This document shows, in pieces, positions 1 to 7,207 of a stretch of DNA of 64,000 bases. The position numbers and the translations under genes are program-made. Positions within the stretch are counted from its first letter, which is position 1, and each line of letters starts with the position of its first letter. A model generated the notes under the pieces. That model saw only the letters and a program-made list of their open reading frames with translations, was not told where the DNA came from and searched no databases. Source of the stretch: Anaerolinea sp. (GTDB taxonomy: Bacteria > Chloroflexota > Dehalococcoidia > Tepidiformales > Tepidiformaceae); assembly GCA_013822275.1 (NCBI GenBank), contig PNKC01000004.1:1-64000 (forward strand), written 5' to 3'.

Positions 1-1203
1 GGCCGCCTGCCCAACGTTGCCGTCCGTGCCCCGGGCCGCGTCAACCTCATTGGCGAGCACACGGACTATTCCGAACTGCCTGTCCTGCCCATCGCCATCG
101 ACCGCGCCCTCACCATCGCCGCCGCCGCGCGGGACGACGCGGTCGTACGCGTAGTTTCGAGCCTGTTCGAAACTCCCGCCGAGTTGCACCGTGGCCAGCG
201 AGATGAAGAACTCCCCGCACCATGGCACCGCTACCTCGCGGGCGCGCTCGCCCAACTTGCGGACCTGGCCCCCGGCCCGGGCGCCGACGTGTTCGTAACC
301 GGCGACCTGCCCGCGTCCGGCGGACTGAGTTCATCCTCCGCCCTCACCGTCGGCTTGATCGCGGCCTTTGGCCACGCATGGGGCCTCCCCCTCGAGCTCG
401 AAGACCTCGTCCGCCGCGCCATCGTCGCCGAACGCCATGTTGGCGTTGAAACTGGCGGGATGGACCAGGCGGCCATCGTCTTCGCCCGCGCGGGCCATGC
501 CCTTCGCATCGATTTCAAGCCCCCCTCCCGCCGTCTCGTAGCCATCCCGGCAGGGCTGTGCTTCGTCGTTGCCTCGTCAGGTGAAGACGCCCCCAAGGGC
601 GGCGCCGCCCGCGATGCCTACAACGAACGTGTCGTCGGTGCGCGTATCGCTGCCTCCATGATCGCCGACGAGATCGGTGTCGATCTCGATGTTCCCCCAA
701 CGCTGGGCCAGATCGCGGGCGTGGACGTGGTCGACATCCTCGTCGACGGCCTCCCGGAGAAAGTGACCGCCCAGGAAGTCGCCCACGGTGCCCAGGTGGA
801 TATCGCCCGCCTCGTCCAGCTCACTTCCGCAACCTTCGACCACATGGCGAAGGTCCCGGTGAAGCGTGTCGCCCGCCACATCCTGGGGGAAGCAGAGCGC
901 GTGGGCCTGGCTGAGGAAGCGCTGCTCTCTGGTGATCTGAAGCGCTTCGGGGCGCTGCTCAACGAATCGCACAACAGCCTGCGCGAGGACTTCCGCTGCA
1001 GCACCGCGGCCCTTGACCGCGTCTGCGCGGCCATGCGCAAGGCAGGCGCGTTCGGCGCACGGCTCACGGGCGCTGGCTTTGGCGGGTACGCCCTTGCCGC
1101 CTGTCCCCCGGAAAACGTGGCTGCCGTCATCGAAGCTGCCCTCGCCGCAACCGGCGGACCCGCCTTCGAAGTCCACCCCTCGGACGGGCTCCGGGTCTTG
1201 TGA
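1..1203 (+). CDS. galK: Galactokinase (5' end outside window)
   Basis: GHMP-family kinase that phosphorylates galactose to galactose-1-phosphate in the cytoplasm (Leloir pathway). The reading frame is open from base 1, so the start codon lies upstream of the window. The galactokinase signature GRVNLIGEHTDY is encoded at 34-69, the ATP-binding GLSSSSAL motif near 325-345, GGMDQA near 460, and the third GHMP motif LTGAGFGG at about 1064-1087. The stop overlaps the next start as GTGA (1200-1203), which suggests translational coupling with the nucleotidyltransferase. The alpha-galactosidase at 3.9 kb supports a galactoside-salvage role. The family call is firm; substrate preference is inferred from the signature. 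Confidence 0.93.
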   Translation, partial: GRLPNVAVRAPGRVNLIGEHTDYSELPVLPIAIDRALTIAAAARDDAVVRVVSSLFETPAELHRGQRDEELPAPWHRYLAGALAQLADLAPGPGADVFVTGDLPASGGLSSSSALTVGLIAAFGHAWGLPLELEDLVRRAIVAERHVGVETGGMDQAAIVFARAGHALRIDFKPPSRRLVAIPAGLCFVVASSGEDAPKGGAARDAYNERVVGARIAASMIADEIGVDLDVPPTLGQIAGVDVVDILVDGLPEKVTAQEVAHGAQVDIARLVQLTSATFDHMAKVPVKRVARHILGEAERVGLAEEALLSGDLKRFGALLNESHNSLREDFRCSTAALDRVCAAMRKAGAFGARLTGAGFGGYALAACPPENVAAVIEAALAATGGPAFEVHPSDGLRVL

Positions 1204-1919
1204 TCGCGAAGGCCGTCCTTCTCGCGGCAGGCCGGGGGAACCGCCTCGGCGAACTCACCGTCAACACGCCCAAGCCGCTCCTCACCGTCGCGGGCCGCCC
1301 GATCATCGTCCACATCCTGGACGGGCTGCGCCGTGCGGGTATCGAGGACATCACCATCGTCACCGGCCACTTCGCCGAGATGCTTGAGACGGAGCTTGGC
1401 AACGGCGAGGCAAGCGGCCTCCACCTCCGCTACGTCCGCCAGGGACAGCCCGATGGCACGGCCCGCGCGCTCCAGCTCGCCCGCGACTGGCTCGGCGACG
1501 ACCAGTTCTTCTTCGGCTGGGGCGACATTCTCGTCCGGCCCGAAAACTACCGCAACGTCGTCCGGGCCGCCCGCCTGGCCGATGCAGCCATCGCCGTAAA
1601 CCACGTCGACGACCCGTGGGCAGGGGCCGCCGTCTACGTCGACGAAGCGAACGTCGTCCAGCGCATCGTCGAAAAGCCCCCGAAAGGCACCTCCACGACC
1701 CACTGGAACAACGCCGGCTTCGGCGTCCTCGGCCCGGCCATCTGGCCCGAGGTTGACCGCCTCCAACCATCCCCTCGCGGCGAATACGAACTCCCCCAGG
1801 CCATCGCCGCCCTGGTCGAATCCGGCGCCCGCGTCGTCGCCGTCCCCATCGAAGGCGACTGGTTCGACATCGGCACCCCCGAAGACCTGGAGCGTGCGCG
1901 GGCGGCGTGGAGGAAGTGA
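1200..1919 (+). CDS. Sugar-phosphate nucleotidyltransferase (GalU/RfbA/ManC type)
   Basis: Protein of 239 residues with the single-domain nucleotidyltransferase fold. It would join a sugar-1-phosphate to an NTP to give an NDP-sugar. The N-terminus has LLAAGRGNRLGEL followed by TPKPLL (the G-x-G-x-R and PK nucleotide-binding elements), then GWGDIL around residue 105, VEKP around 160 and WFDIGTPEDL near the C-terminus. The GTG start overlaps the galK stop by four bases. Being coupled to galactokinase, it may act on galactose-1-phosphate or a related sugar phosphate, but base and sugar specificity cannot be read from the sequence. Its last two codons and stop (AGG AAG TGA) are the first nine bases of a 17-bp direct repeat that recurs at 2803. 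Confidence 0.85.
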   Translation: MIAKAVLLAAGRGNRLGELTVNTPKPLLTVAGRPIIVHILDGLRRAGIEDITIVTGHFAEMLETELGNGEASGLHLRYVRQGQPDGTARALQLARDWLGDDQFFFGWGDILVRPENYRNVVRAARLADAAIAVNHVDDPWAGAAVYVDEANVVQRIVEKPPKGTSTTHWNNAGFGVLGPAIWPEVDRLQPSPRGEYELPQAIAALVESGARVVAVPIEGDWFDIGTPEDLERARAAWRK

Positions 1920-1927
1920 CCATGGCC
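1911..1927 (+). repeat. 17-bp direct repeat, left copy, flanking a toxin-antitoxin cassette
   Basis: AGGAAGTGACCATGGCC occurs here and again, identically, at 2803-2819. This copy spans the last codons and stop of the nucleotidyltransferase plus an ATG GCC that matches the NUDIX gene start. It encodes only a dead-end leader of nine residues (MASSCPDSL, stop at 1948-1950). Confidence 0.85.
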
Positions 1928-1940
1928 AGCAGCTGTCCCG

Positions 1941-1956
1941 ATAGCTTATAAGCTAT
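1941..1956 (+). promoter_or_regulatory. Perfect 16-bp palindrome, probable antitoxin operator
   Basis: ATAGCTTATAAGCTAT is a perfect inverted repeat and A+T-rich in a GC-rich background. It ends on the first base of the TTGCAA -35 hexamer of the toxin promoter. The HTH antitoxin encoded downstream is the expected ligand, as toxin-antitoxin operons of this kind usually autoregulate. Binding is inferred. Confidence 0.7.
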
Positions 1957-1990
1957 TGCAATCACCTCGTTGAGCGGGTATCCTTTGGGG
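1956..1990 (+). promoter_or_regulatory. Promoter of the toxin-antitoxin operon, leaderless type
   Basis: TTGCAA (1956-1961), a 17-bp spacer and TATCCT (1979-1984) are followed by six bases and the GTG at 1991. The layout predicts transcription starting at or next to the start codon, and it overlaps the palindrome at 1941-1956. Confidence 0.65.
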
Positions 1991-2344
1991 GTGGCTTGGC
2001 TCGTGCGGACATTCACGACCGCCACGGGTGCCAAGCCCGTTGAGGGGTGGATCGCCTCGCTCCCACCAGCTGCGATGGCCGAAGTTCTCATTCTGATTGA
2101 CCTTCTGGAGCAGCATGGAACCGGGCTAAGAGAACCCTTCGCGAAACACATTGAAGGTGGTCTGTGGGAGCTTCGGGCGAAGGGTCCGGATGGTATCTAT
2201 CGGGTGGTCTACTTCCACTGGTTCGGCCACACCTTCGGCTTGCTCCACGGCTTCACCAAGAAGACCCAGAAGACGCCGCGAGCCGAAATCGAGACCGCGA
2301 AAAGGCGACAGGCCATATGGCTGACGAGGCCCGGCCCAAAATGA
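1991..2344 (+). CDS. RelE/HigB-type toxin (phage Gp49-like, DUF891)
   Basis: Basic protein of 117 residues resembling the Gp49-like HigB toxins, which cleave ribosome-associated mRNA. Recognisable parts are WLVRTF at the N-terminus, a central ELRAKGPDGIYRVVYF segment with the conserved Arg-x-x-Tyr of the fold, LLHGFTKKTQKTP, and a C-terminal EIETAKRR helix. The GTG at 1991 is preferred over the TTG at 1970 because TATCCT sits exactly six bases upstream. The stop overlaps a possible antitoxin ATG at 2341. Toxin-first order is typical of HigBA. The family call is strong; activity is inferred. Confidence 0.85.
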   Translation: MAWLVRTFTTATGAKPVEGWIASLPPAAMAEVLILIDLLEQHGTGLREPFAKHIEGGLWELRAKGPDGIYRVVYFHWFGHTFGLLHGFTKKTQKTPRAEIETAKRRQAIWLTRPGPK

Positions 2345-2367
2345 GTAGCTACAACGGAGGCGTCCCC

Positions 2368-2781
2368 ATGCAAGACGACTTCAAACAGTTTCGAGACAAG
2401 ATGCTCGAAGACCCGGCGACCCGGGCCGCCTTCGAGGCCCGCAGGCCCGCCTATCTGTTCGCCCTGCAACTCGCCGAACTTCGCCGTCAGCGCGGGCTTT
2501 CCCAGGCGGCGCTGGCGAAGCGGGCCGGGGTGACGCAGTCCGAAGTCGCCAGGATCGAAGCCGCCGAGGCCTCACCAACGTTCGACACCATGGCCAGGCT
2601 GCTGTCGGCGGCCGAAGCGGATCTCGATATCAGGTTCAAGGACGCGCGTGGCAAGACCGTGAGGCTGCCGATGACGCTCAAGGGTGCCGAGCACGCCCCA
2701 CGCTCCAGGCGTGGCCGAGGGATCGCGGCGAAGCCAACCGGCGTAACGCCAACTGAAGCCGTTGCTGAACGCAGCTTCTGA
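2368..2781 (+). CDS. XRE-family HTH antitoxin (HigA-like)
   Basis: Protein of 137 residues with an HTH_3 domain at about residues 33-88 (LAELRRQRGLSQAALAKRAG, then VTQSEVARIEA) and a basic Arg/Lys-rich tail from about residue 100. It should neutralise the upstream toxin and repress the operon through the palindrome at 1941-1956. The ATG at 2368 has a good ribosome-binding site (GGAGG at 2356-2360, 7-base spacing). An in-frame ATG at 2341 overlaps the toxin stop as ATGA and would add nine residues; coupling could use either. The role follows from family and gene order. Confidence 0.85.
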   Translation: MQDDFKQFRDKMLEDPATRAAFEARRPAYLFALQLAELRRQRGLSQAALAKRAGVTQSEVARIEAAEASPTFDTMARLLSAAEADLDIRFKDARGKTVRLPMTLKGAEHAPRSRRGRGIAAKPTGVTPTEAVAERSF

Positions 2782-2802
2782 TCCTTCTCCCGTCCAGCCC
2801 AC

Positions 2803-2819
2803 AGGAAGTGACCATGGCC
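2803..2819 (+). repeat. 17-bp direct repeat, right copy
   Basis: Identical to 1911-1927. Here AGGAAG is the ribosome-binding site and ATGGCC the first two codons of the NUDIX gene, so this copy is the functional translation-initiation region. Confidence 0.85.
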
Positions 2820-3413
2820 GACATCCTCCCCCTGCTCGAAGAAATCGCCGCCATCGGCCGCATCGGCCTGACCTACGCGACGAACGTCTACGACCGCGAG
2901 CGCTACGAGCAGCTCATTGGCCTTGCCGCCCGCTGGTACGGCCAGTCGCTGGACATCCCACCGGATGACGCACGCGAACGCCTCGCGCTGGACCTGAAAA
3001 CGATCACTCCGAAGGTCGGGGCTGATGCCGCCATCTTCGACTCAGACGGCCGCATCCTCCTGATGAAGCGCACGGACAACAAGAGGTGGTGCATGCCGTG
3101 CGGCCTCGAAGAAGTCGGCGAGTCTCCGGCCCACTGCGCCACCCGTGAAGCGAAGGAAGAGACCGGACTCGATGTCCGCATCGTCCAACTCGTCGATGTC
3201 TTTACGCGCCTGCCCAGCGCCGAATACACGCCCTACACGCTCGTAAGCGTGCTCTATCTCTGCGAAGTCACCGGCGGCGAACTCCGCAGCTCCCGCGAAG
3301 ACCTCGGCCTCCAGTACTGGCACATCGAAGATGTCCCCGAGTGGCATGGTGCTCAGCAAGCGCAGGCGATTGCGGCTCGGGAGGCTTGGCGGAACTGGTT
3401 CGCCCGAAGGTAA
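2814..3413 (+). CDS. NUDIX hydrolase with N-terminal helical NUDIX_N-type domain
   Basis: Protein of 199 residues. Residues 1-65 form a helical domain typical of NUDIX proteins acting on ADP-ribose or other nucleoside-diphosphate derivatives. The catalytic NUDIX box follows near residues 97-120: GLEEVGE, seven residues, then REAKEETGL, fitting Gx5Ex7REUxEExGU. It would hydrolyse an NDP-linked substrate in the cytoplasm; the exact substrate is unknown. ATG 2814 is chosen because AGGAAG lies five bases upstream; GTG 2808 is possible. It sits downstream of the galK-nucleotidyltransferase pair and was probably coupled to it before the toxin-antitoxin cassette arrived. Confidence 0.88.
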   Translation: MADILPLLEEIAAIGRIGLTYATNVYDRERYEQLIGLAARWYGQSLDIPPDDARERLALDLKTITPKVGADAAIFDSDGRILLMKRTDNKRWCMPCGLEEVGESPAHCATREAKEETGLDVRIVQLVDVFTRLPSAEYTPYTLVSVLYLCEVTGGELRSSREDLGLQYWHIEDVPEWHGAQQAQAIAAREAWRNWFARR

Positions 3414-3436
3414 CCATTCCGGCCCAGCCCTGGACG

Positions 3437-3692
3437 CTACGCGCTGAGCCGCACCGGCCCCGCCACCGGCTCGGGAATAGGGTCGCCATGCACGAGCGCT
3501 GACTCGATCCAAACTGCCATCGCCTCGTCAAGGTTCACGAGGGCTTCCTCGGCGGTTTCACCGGCCGTGACGCAGCCCGGGAGTTCCGGCACCTCGCCAA
3601 GGTAGCCCTCGACCCGGTTCGCCAGTGATGACGCGGTGGTACGGGCGTCGAAGGATGGCCTGGACTTGCGCTTCAAGAGCGTCATTGTTCAC
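3437..3692 (-). pseudogene. hicB: Frameshifted HicB-family antitoxin
   Basis: The C-terminal half reads YLGEVPELPGCVTAGETAEE and ends HGDPIPEP, diagnostic of HicB. The matching N-terminal half (NNDALEAQVQAILRRPYHRV then ITGEP) lies in a different frame, starting at GTG 3692 behind AGGAGA with 8-base spacing. The frames join if one base is removed, or two added, near 3607-3616. The alternative ATG at 3685 is in the C-terminal frame but has no ribosome-binding site and gives a non-family N-terminus. No hicA lies next to it, so this is an orphan, probably decayed antitoxin, or a sequencing indel. Confidence 0.75.
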
Positions 3693-3846
3693 CGTCGTCG
3701 TCTCCTGGTCGCATGAGCGCATCCCGCAAGGATATCCCAAATCCTCGTGGCGCTTCGCGACTTTTTGGCTTCGTGTCCCATACCGCTGTCCGAACCAAAG
3801 TCCGACGGCTTCGTCCCCCGCCCACGCCCCAACGCCAGCCGCCCGC

Positions 3847-3858
3847 TAACATACTCCC
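3847..3858 (+). promoter_or_regulatory. Leaderless-type -10 element of the alpha-galactosidase gene
   Basis: TAACAT at 3847-3852, six bases, then ATG 3859. No Shine-Dalgarno sequence is present. No clear -35 hexamer is visible 17 bases further upstream. Confidence 0.55.
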
Positions 3859-5799
3859 ATGCCTCAACTCCCCTGGGACCTCTGGCTCCATCCCGTTGAC
3901 CTGCCGAGCGGGCTGGAGGTTGAGCATGCCTACGACCCGGCCAGCGGCCGCCTCGCAATTACCGTCACGAACCGCTCGGAAGACGCCCTCCAGCCGCGCG
4001 ACATCCGTCTCTGGACCGAACTCGATGTCCCCGCCGCTGATGGCTGGGCGTGGCTACACGGTCGCTACATGCAGATGGACGCCCTCGTCCGCAACTTCGG
4101 CACGCCCGCTGAGGAGGGCTACGATGGCCGCTACGTGAGGGCTACCCAAACTGGCCGCCGCTACGTCAGCCGCGAGGCGGGCACGCTCACGCTAATCGCG
4201 CAGTCCACCCCATCCCTCCTCGCTGGCTGCCTCCGCATGGACCGTTTCTTCTTCGATGTCGAATTCGAACTGAACGAAGACGAGTCCCGCCTCATGGGCT
4301 TCGGCCTGGTCTTCGACCTCGACGGCGTCGAGCTTTCGCCGGGCGAGTCGCTCGAACTGCCGCCCGTACTGCTGCTGGACGGCCACGACGCCCACGCCCT
4401 CATGGAGCGATACGCGGACGAAGTCGCTGCCGAAATGTCGGCCCGCGTCCCGGACCATGTCCCCACCGGCTGGTGCAGTTGGTACTACTTCTACAACCTC
4501 GTGAGCGAGGAAGACATCCTCGCCAACCTCGCTGACATGACCGCCACTGGGCACCCGGCGGAGTACGTCCAGATCGACGACGGCTTCCAGAGCTTCACCG
4601 GCGACTGGCTGATCCCCAACGAGAAGTTCCCTTCAGGGATGGAGTTTCTCGCCGCCAGCATCCGGGAGGCCGGCTACAAGCCCGGGCTCTGGCTCGCGCC
4701 CTTCGTCCTCCACGAGGACTCGGTCGCCCTGAAACAGCACCCGGAGATGGTCCTCAGGACCACAACGGGCGAGACCATCTTCGTCCAGACCTGGTTGGGC
4801 CGCTGCGCCATCCTCGATTGCACACACCCCAGCGCCGAAACCTGGCTCCGCCACACCATCCGCACCGTCGTCCGGGATTGGGGCTACACGTACCTGAAGC
4901 TGGACGCCCTCAGCTACGCCGCCAGCGCCGCCTCCCTCGCAAACTACCACACCGCTGGCACCACGGCACCGATGAACCTCCGCCGCGGCCTCGAAATCAT
5001 CCGCGACGAAGCCGGTGACGAGACCTTCATCCTCGGCTGCACCTGCCACTTCGGCCCGGCCGTCGGACTCGTGGACGCCATGCGAGTCGGCCCGGACGTC
5101 AAAGAAATCTGGGCCGATGGCCCGAATCCCTCCGTGAAACACGCCATGCGCCTCACCCTCCAGCGCAACTGGATGCACATGCGCTGGTGGGCGAACGACC
5201 CGGATTGCCTCATCGTCCGCGAGACAGACACCCAGCTGAGCGAGCCGGAAGTGCGCTTCCTCGCGACCGGCATCGCCCTCAGCGGCGGCATGGTCGTCGC
5301 CAGCGACAACCTCCCGAAGCTCGATGACAGCCGCCGGAACATGGCCCTTGCCCTCTTCCCCCCACCCGGCGTGGCGGCCCGCCCATACGATTCGTCCGAT
5401 GGCCCCGCGCCCTTCGCCTGGCGGGCGGACCTCGGCGGGGGCCGCTTTCTCGTAGGCTTCCTCAACTGGGGCGAGGCGCCGCGCTGGATTGTGTCTGGCG
5501 GGTACCTTCGCCCGGGCGAAGTCGCGTTTGACGTTTGGAACGGCAAGAAGCTGGGCATGGGCGATGTCATGCTTCGTCCTCACGAAGGCCAGATCTGGCA
5601 GGTCGCGAGCCGTGGCCCCACGCCGCGCGTCGTGGGTGATTCGGCCAGCCTGACCTACGCGGGACTGTATCAGCGCCCGGTCAGCGGCCGCATCCAGGTC
5701 CGCAACGATCTTGCTCGCAGCCGGGTCCTGGCGGTCGAGGCGCGCGGCCAGGTCTTCGATGTCGAACTCGCCCCCGGGGAGATGCGCTGGTTCGACTGA
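3859..5799 (+). CDS. Alpha-galactosidase, GH36 / melibiase-like
   Basis: Protein of 646 residues with no signal peptide, so probably cytoplasmic. It would release galactose from alpha-galactosides and feed the galactokinase upstream. A beta-sandwich N-terminal region (about 1-190) precedes the (beta/alpha)8 domain, marked by GWCSWYYFYN near 205, VQIDDGFQ near 235 and GLWLAPF near 275. The nucleophile fits Asp349 in YLKLDAL and the acid/base fits Asp413 in MRVGPDV. A C-terminal beta domain completes the family architecture. It has its own leaderless-type promoter, so it is not strictly in the galK operon. Specificity for raffinose-type sugars or other alpha-galactosides is not determinable. 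Confidence 0.9.
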   Translation: MPQLPWDLWLHPVDLPSGLEVEHAYDPASGRLAITVTNRSEDALQPRDIRLWTELDVPAADGWAWLHGRYMQMDALVRNFGTPAEEGYDGRYVRATQTGRRYVSREAGTLTLIAQSTPSLLAGCLRMDRFFFDVEFELNEDESRLMGFGLVFDLDGVELSPGESLELPPVLLLDGHDAHALMERYADEVAAEMSARVPDHVPTGWCSWYYFYNLVSEEDILANLADMTATGHPAEYVQIDDGFQSFTGDWLIPNEKFPSGMEFLAASIREAGYKPGLWLAPFVLHEDSVALKQHPEMVLRTTTGETIFVQTWLGRCAILDCTHPSAETWLRHTIRTVVRDWGYTYLKLDALSYAASAASLANYHTAGTTAPMNLRRGLEIIRDEAGDETFILGCTCHFGPAVGLVDAMRVGPDVKEIWADGPNPSVKHAMRLTLQRNWMHMRWWANDPDCLIVRETDTQLSEPEVRFLATGIALSGGMVVASDNLPKLDDSRRNMALALFPPPGVAARPYDSSDGPAPFAWRADLGGGRFLVGFLNWGEAPRWIVSGGYLRPGEVAFDVWNGKKLGMGDVMLRPHEGQIWQVASRGPTPRVVGDSASLTYAGLYQRPVSGRIQVRNDLARSRVLAVEARGQVFDVELAPGEMRWFD

Positions 5800-5825
5800 A
5801 TCCTATGTTTGACTGCCGCCGGTGG

Positions 5826-5837
5826 TAGAATGTCCGT
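5826..5837 (+). promoter_or_regulatory. Leaderless-type -10 element of the Phd/VapC operon
   Basis: TAGAAT at 5826-5831, six bases, GTG at 5838. A TTGACT at 5809-5814 is too close (11-bp spacing) to be a normal -35. Confidence 0.6.
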
Positions 5838-6101
5838 GTGACCCAGGTGACGCTTCGATTTGAACAACTGCCCCCCGAACTGCGGGAGACGATTGCGGAT
5901 CTCGAACCGGGAGACGAACTGCTCATCGAACGCGAAGGGGCGGTGGTAGCGCGCCTCAAGCCGGCCGAAAAGGGTCGTGGGCTGTTGGCATTCCTCGAGG
6001 CCCGGCGCAACCAGCCCCCCCTCGACCAAGAATGGGAAGACGCCGTGATGGAGGCGGTTCGCGCTGGCAACACGCCGGTCGAGATGCGTACGTGGGACTA
6101 A
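5838..6101 (+). CDS. Phd/YefM-like antitoxin partner of the downstream PIN toxin
   Basis: Acidic protein of 87 residues. Residues 1-45 (ELPPELRETIADLEPGDELL, then IEREGAVVARLKP) resemble the N-terminal dimerisation/DNA-binding fold of Phd-type antitoxins. The C-terminus is a flexible toxin-binding tail. It overlaps the PIN toxin gene by 10 bases (6092-6101), the usual antitoxin-first layout. A short divergent antitoxin family is possible, but pairing with a PIN protein makes the role likely. Confidence 0.75.
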   Translation: MTQVTLRFEQLPPELRETIADLEPGDELLIEREGAVVARLKPAEKGRGLLAFLEARRNQPPLDQEWEDAVMEAVRAGNTPVEMRTWD

Positions 6102-6490
6102 TTGCTGATACGTCGGCACTGGTCCGCATTGAGCGCCGACGTATCGGCAACGGGTTGGCGGAACTTCCCAGGGATGCGTTGGTGGCTGCGATCACCATAT
6201 CCGAGCTGCAAGCCGGCGCTTACAGGGCTGAGTCCCAGGTTCGGGCGGATAGAGCCGAGGCCTTCGTCCAGGCGGTCATCGCCAGCCTCACCGTCATCCC
6301 GTTCGACACTCCACAGGCGCTCGAACACGCCCGGCTGTTCGACTACCTTCGGCGTCAGGGGTGGACGATTGGCGAGCGTGACCTACAGATAGGAGCAACC
6401 GCCCTCGCAGGCGGCCACTCGCTGCTCACCGGCAACGTCCGCGAATTCGAACGGCTGCCGGGACTCACCATCCTTCACCTGCCCCTCTGA
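6092..6490 (+). CDS. vapC: VapC-like PIN-domain ribonuclease toxin
   Basis: PIN protein of 132 residues that would cut RNA with Mg2+ or Mn2+. Acidic metal ligands fit Asp6 (IADTSAL), Glu38 (TISELQAG) and Asp97 (GERDLQIGATAL). The C-terminal LLTGNVREFERLPGL is the usual PIN ending, with Asn115 near the fourth ligand position. The GTG start lies inside the last codons of the antitoxin gene. The full length and ligand set suggest an active enzyme. Target RNA is unknown. Confidence 0.87.
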   Translation: MGLIADTSALVRIERRRIGNGLAELPRDALVAAITISELQAGAYRAESQVRADRAEAFVQAVIASLTVIPFDTPQALEHARLFDYLRRQGWTIGERDLQIGATALAGGHSLLTGNVREFERLPGLTILHLPL

Positions 6491-6495
6491 TCCCG

Positions 6496-6507
6496 TAGAC
6501 TCAGGTT
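6496..6507 (+). promoter_or_regulatory. Leaderless-type -10 element of the GNAT gene
   Basis: TAGACT at 6496-6501, six bases, GTG at 6508. CTTCAC at 6473-6478 lies 17 bp upstream and could be a weak -35. Confidence 0.6.
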
Positions 6508-7170
6508 GTGACCACCGCCGCCACCTCCTTCGCCCCGATTGAGGGCTTCGGGCTTGAACTCCGGCCCTGGGATGCGAACCTCGTCCGCCAGATGGCGGCG
6601 TGGGGCGAGCGGGGCTTTCCCTACCATGCCTTCGACATGGGCCACCTCAAGGATCCCGCGCGCGCCGCGGACGCGCTTCAGTTCGCCCAGCAGGAAGGTC
6701 CGCACCGGCACTACATTGCCTGCGAGGATGGCGTTGCCGTGGGGCGTGTCTCCATCAACCTGCAGGACACATCCGGGTTCTACATCTGGGCAGTCCACGT
6801 CCCGCCGGAACACGAAGGCCGCGGAGTCTGCCGCCGCATGCTGGCCGCCCTGATGACCGCGCTGGAGTCGCACCGGCCCTACGGGCCGGACTTCATCCTC
6901 AGTTCAAACAGCTTCGCCGAACGAGCCCATCGCGCGTACCACGCCCTCGGATTCGAACTGATCGAAACTCGCTGGCACTTCGACAAGGACCTTGCCGCGC
7001 AGCTCTGGAAAGTGAGGCCAGCGGACCGCGAGCCGATCGCCCGCCACATCCGCTTCAACGCCGGCCGCTGGCAGGTCCGGACCTTCGTGATGAAGCGGCG
7101 CCGTGGTCATCCTATGGAATTGAGCCGCGGTGGAACGGCGCCGTGGCACGACCCGGGCCGCATGCCGTAG
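6508..7170 (+). CDS. GNAT-family N-acetyltransferase
   Basis: Protein of 220 residues with the GNAT core. IWAVHVPPEHEGRGVCRRML at about 90-110 contains the acetyl-CoA pyrophosphate-binding loop (EHEGRGVCRR, fitting Q/RxxGxG/A), and AHRAYHALGFELIETRWHF is motif B. The acceptor substrate is unknown. An Arg-rich tail of some 30 residues extends beyond the fold; other starts do not improve it. The gene starts directly after the PIN toxin but has its own leaderless promoter, so it is probably transcribed separately. Confidence 0.85.
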   Translation: MTTAATSFAPIEGFGLELRPWDANLVRQMAAWGERGFPYHAFDMGHLKDPARAADALQFAQQEGPHRHYIACEDGVAVGRVSINLQDTSGFYIWAVHVPPEHEGRGVCRRMLAALMTALESHRPYGPDFILSSNSFAERAHRAYHALGFELIETRWHFDKDLAAQLWKVRPADREPIARHIRFNAGRWQVRTFVMKRRRGHPMELSRGGTAPWHDPGRMP

Positions 7171-7207
7171 CATCGCTGCCGCGGTCGCGCAAATGGAGGT
7201 GACGACA

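Larger units (their letters stand above)
1928..2802 (+). other. Inserted HigBA/RelE-type toxin-antitoxin cassette
   Basis: The 875 bp between the two 17-bp repeats contain exactly one promoter, one toxin gene and one antitoxin gene. Removing one repeat plus this block joins the nucleotidyltransferase stop directly to the NUDIX start, with AGGAAG as the NUDIX ribosome-binding site and CC as the spacer. The simplest reading is an insertion into a coupled gene junction that duplicated 17 bp. No transposase or integrase is present, so the mechanism is unknown. Confidence 0.65.

Noticed and set aside
618-1766. Long minus-strand open frames opposite galK and the nucleotidyltransferase
   Set aside because: They lie antisense to two clear families, have no start signals, and read as low-complexity Arg/Ala/Gly typical of GC-rich shadow frames.
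3558-3740. Independent 60-residue minus-strand protein
   Set aside because: Its middle is the true N-terminal half of the frameshifted hicB; the remainder is out-of-frame sequence.
5809-5831. TTGACT...TAGAAT as a standard promoter
   Set aside because: The spacer is only 11 bp, so TTGACT is not a functional -35 for this -10.
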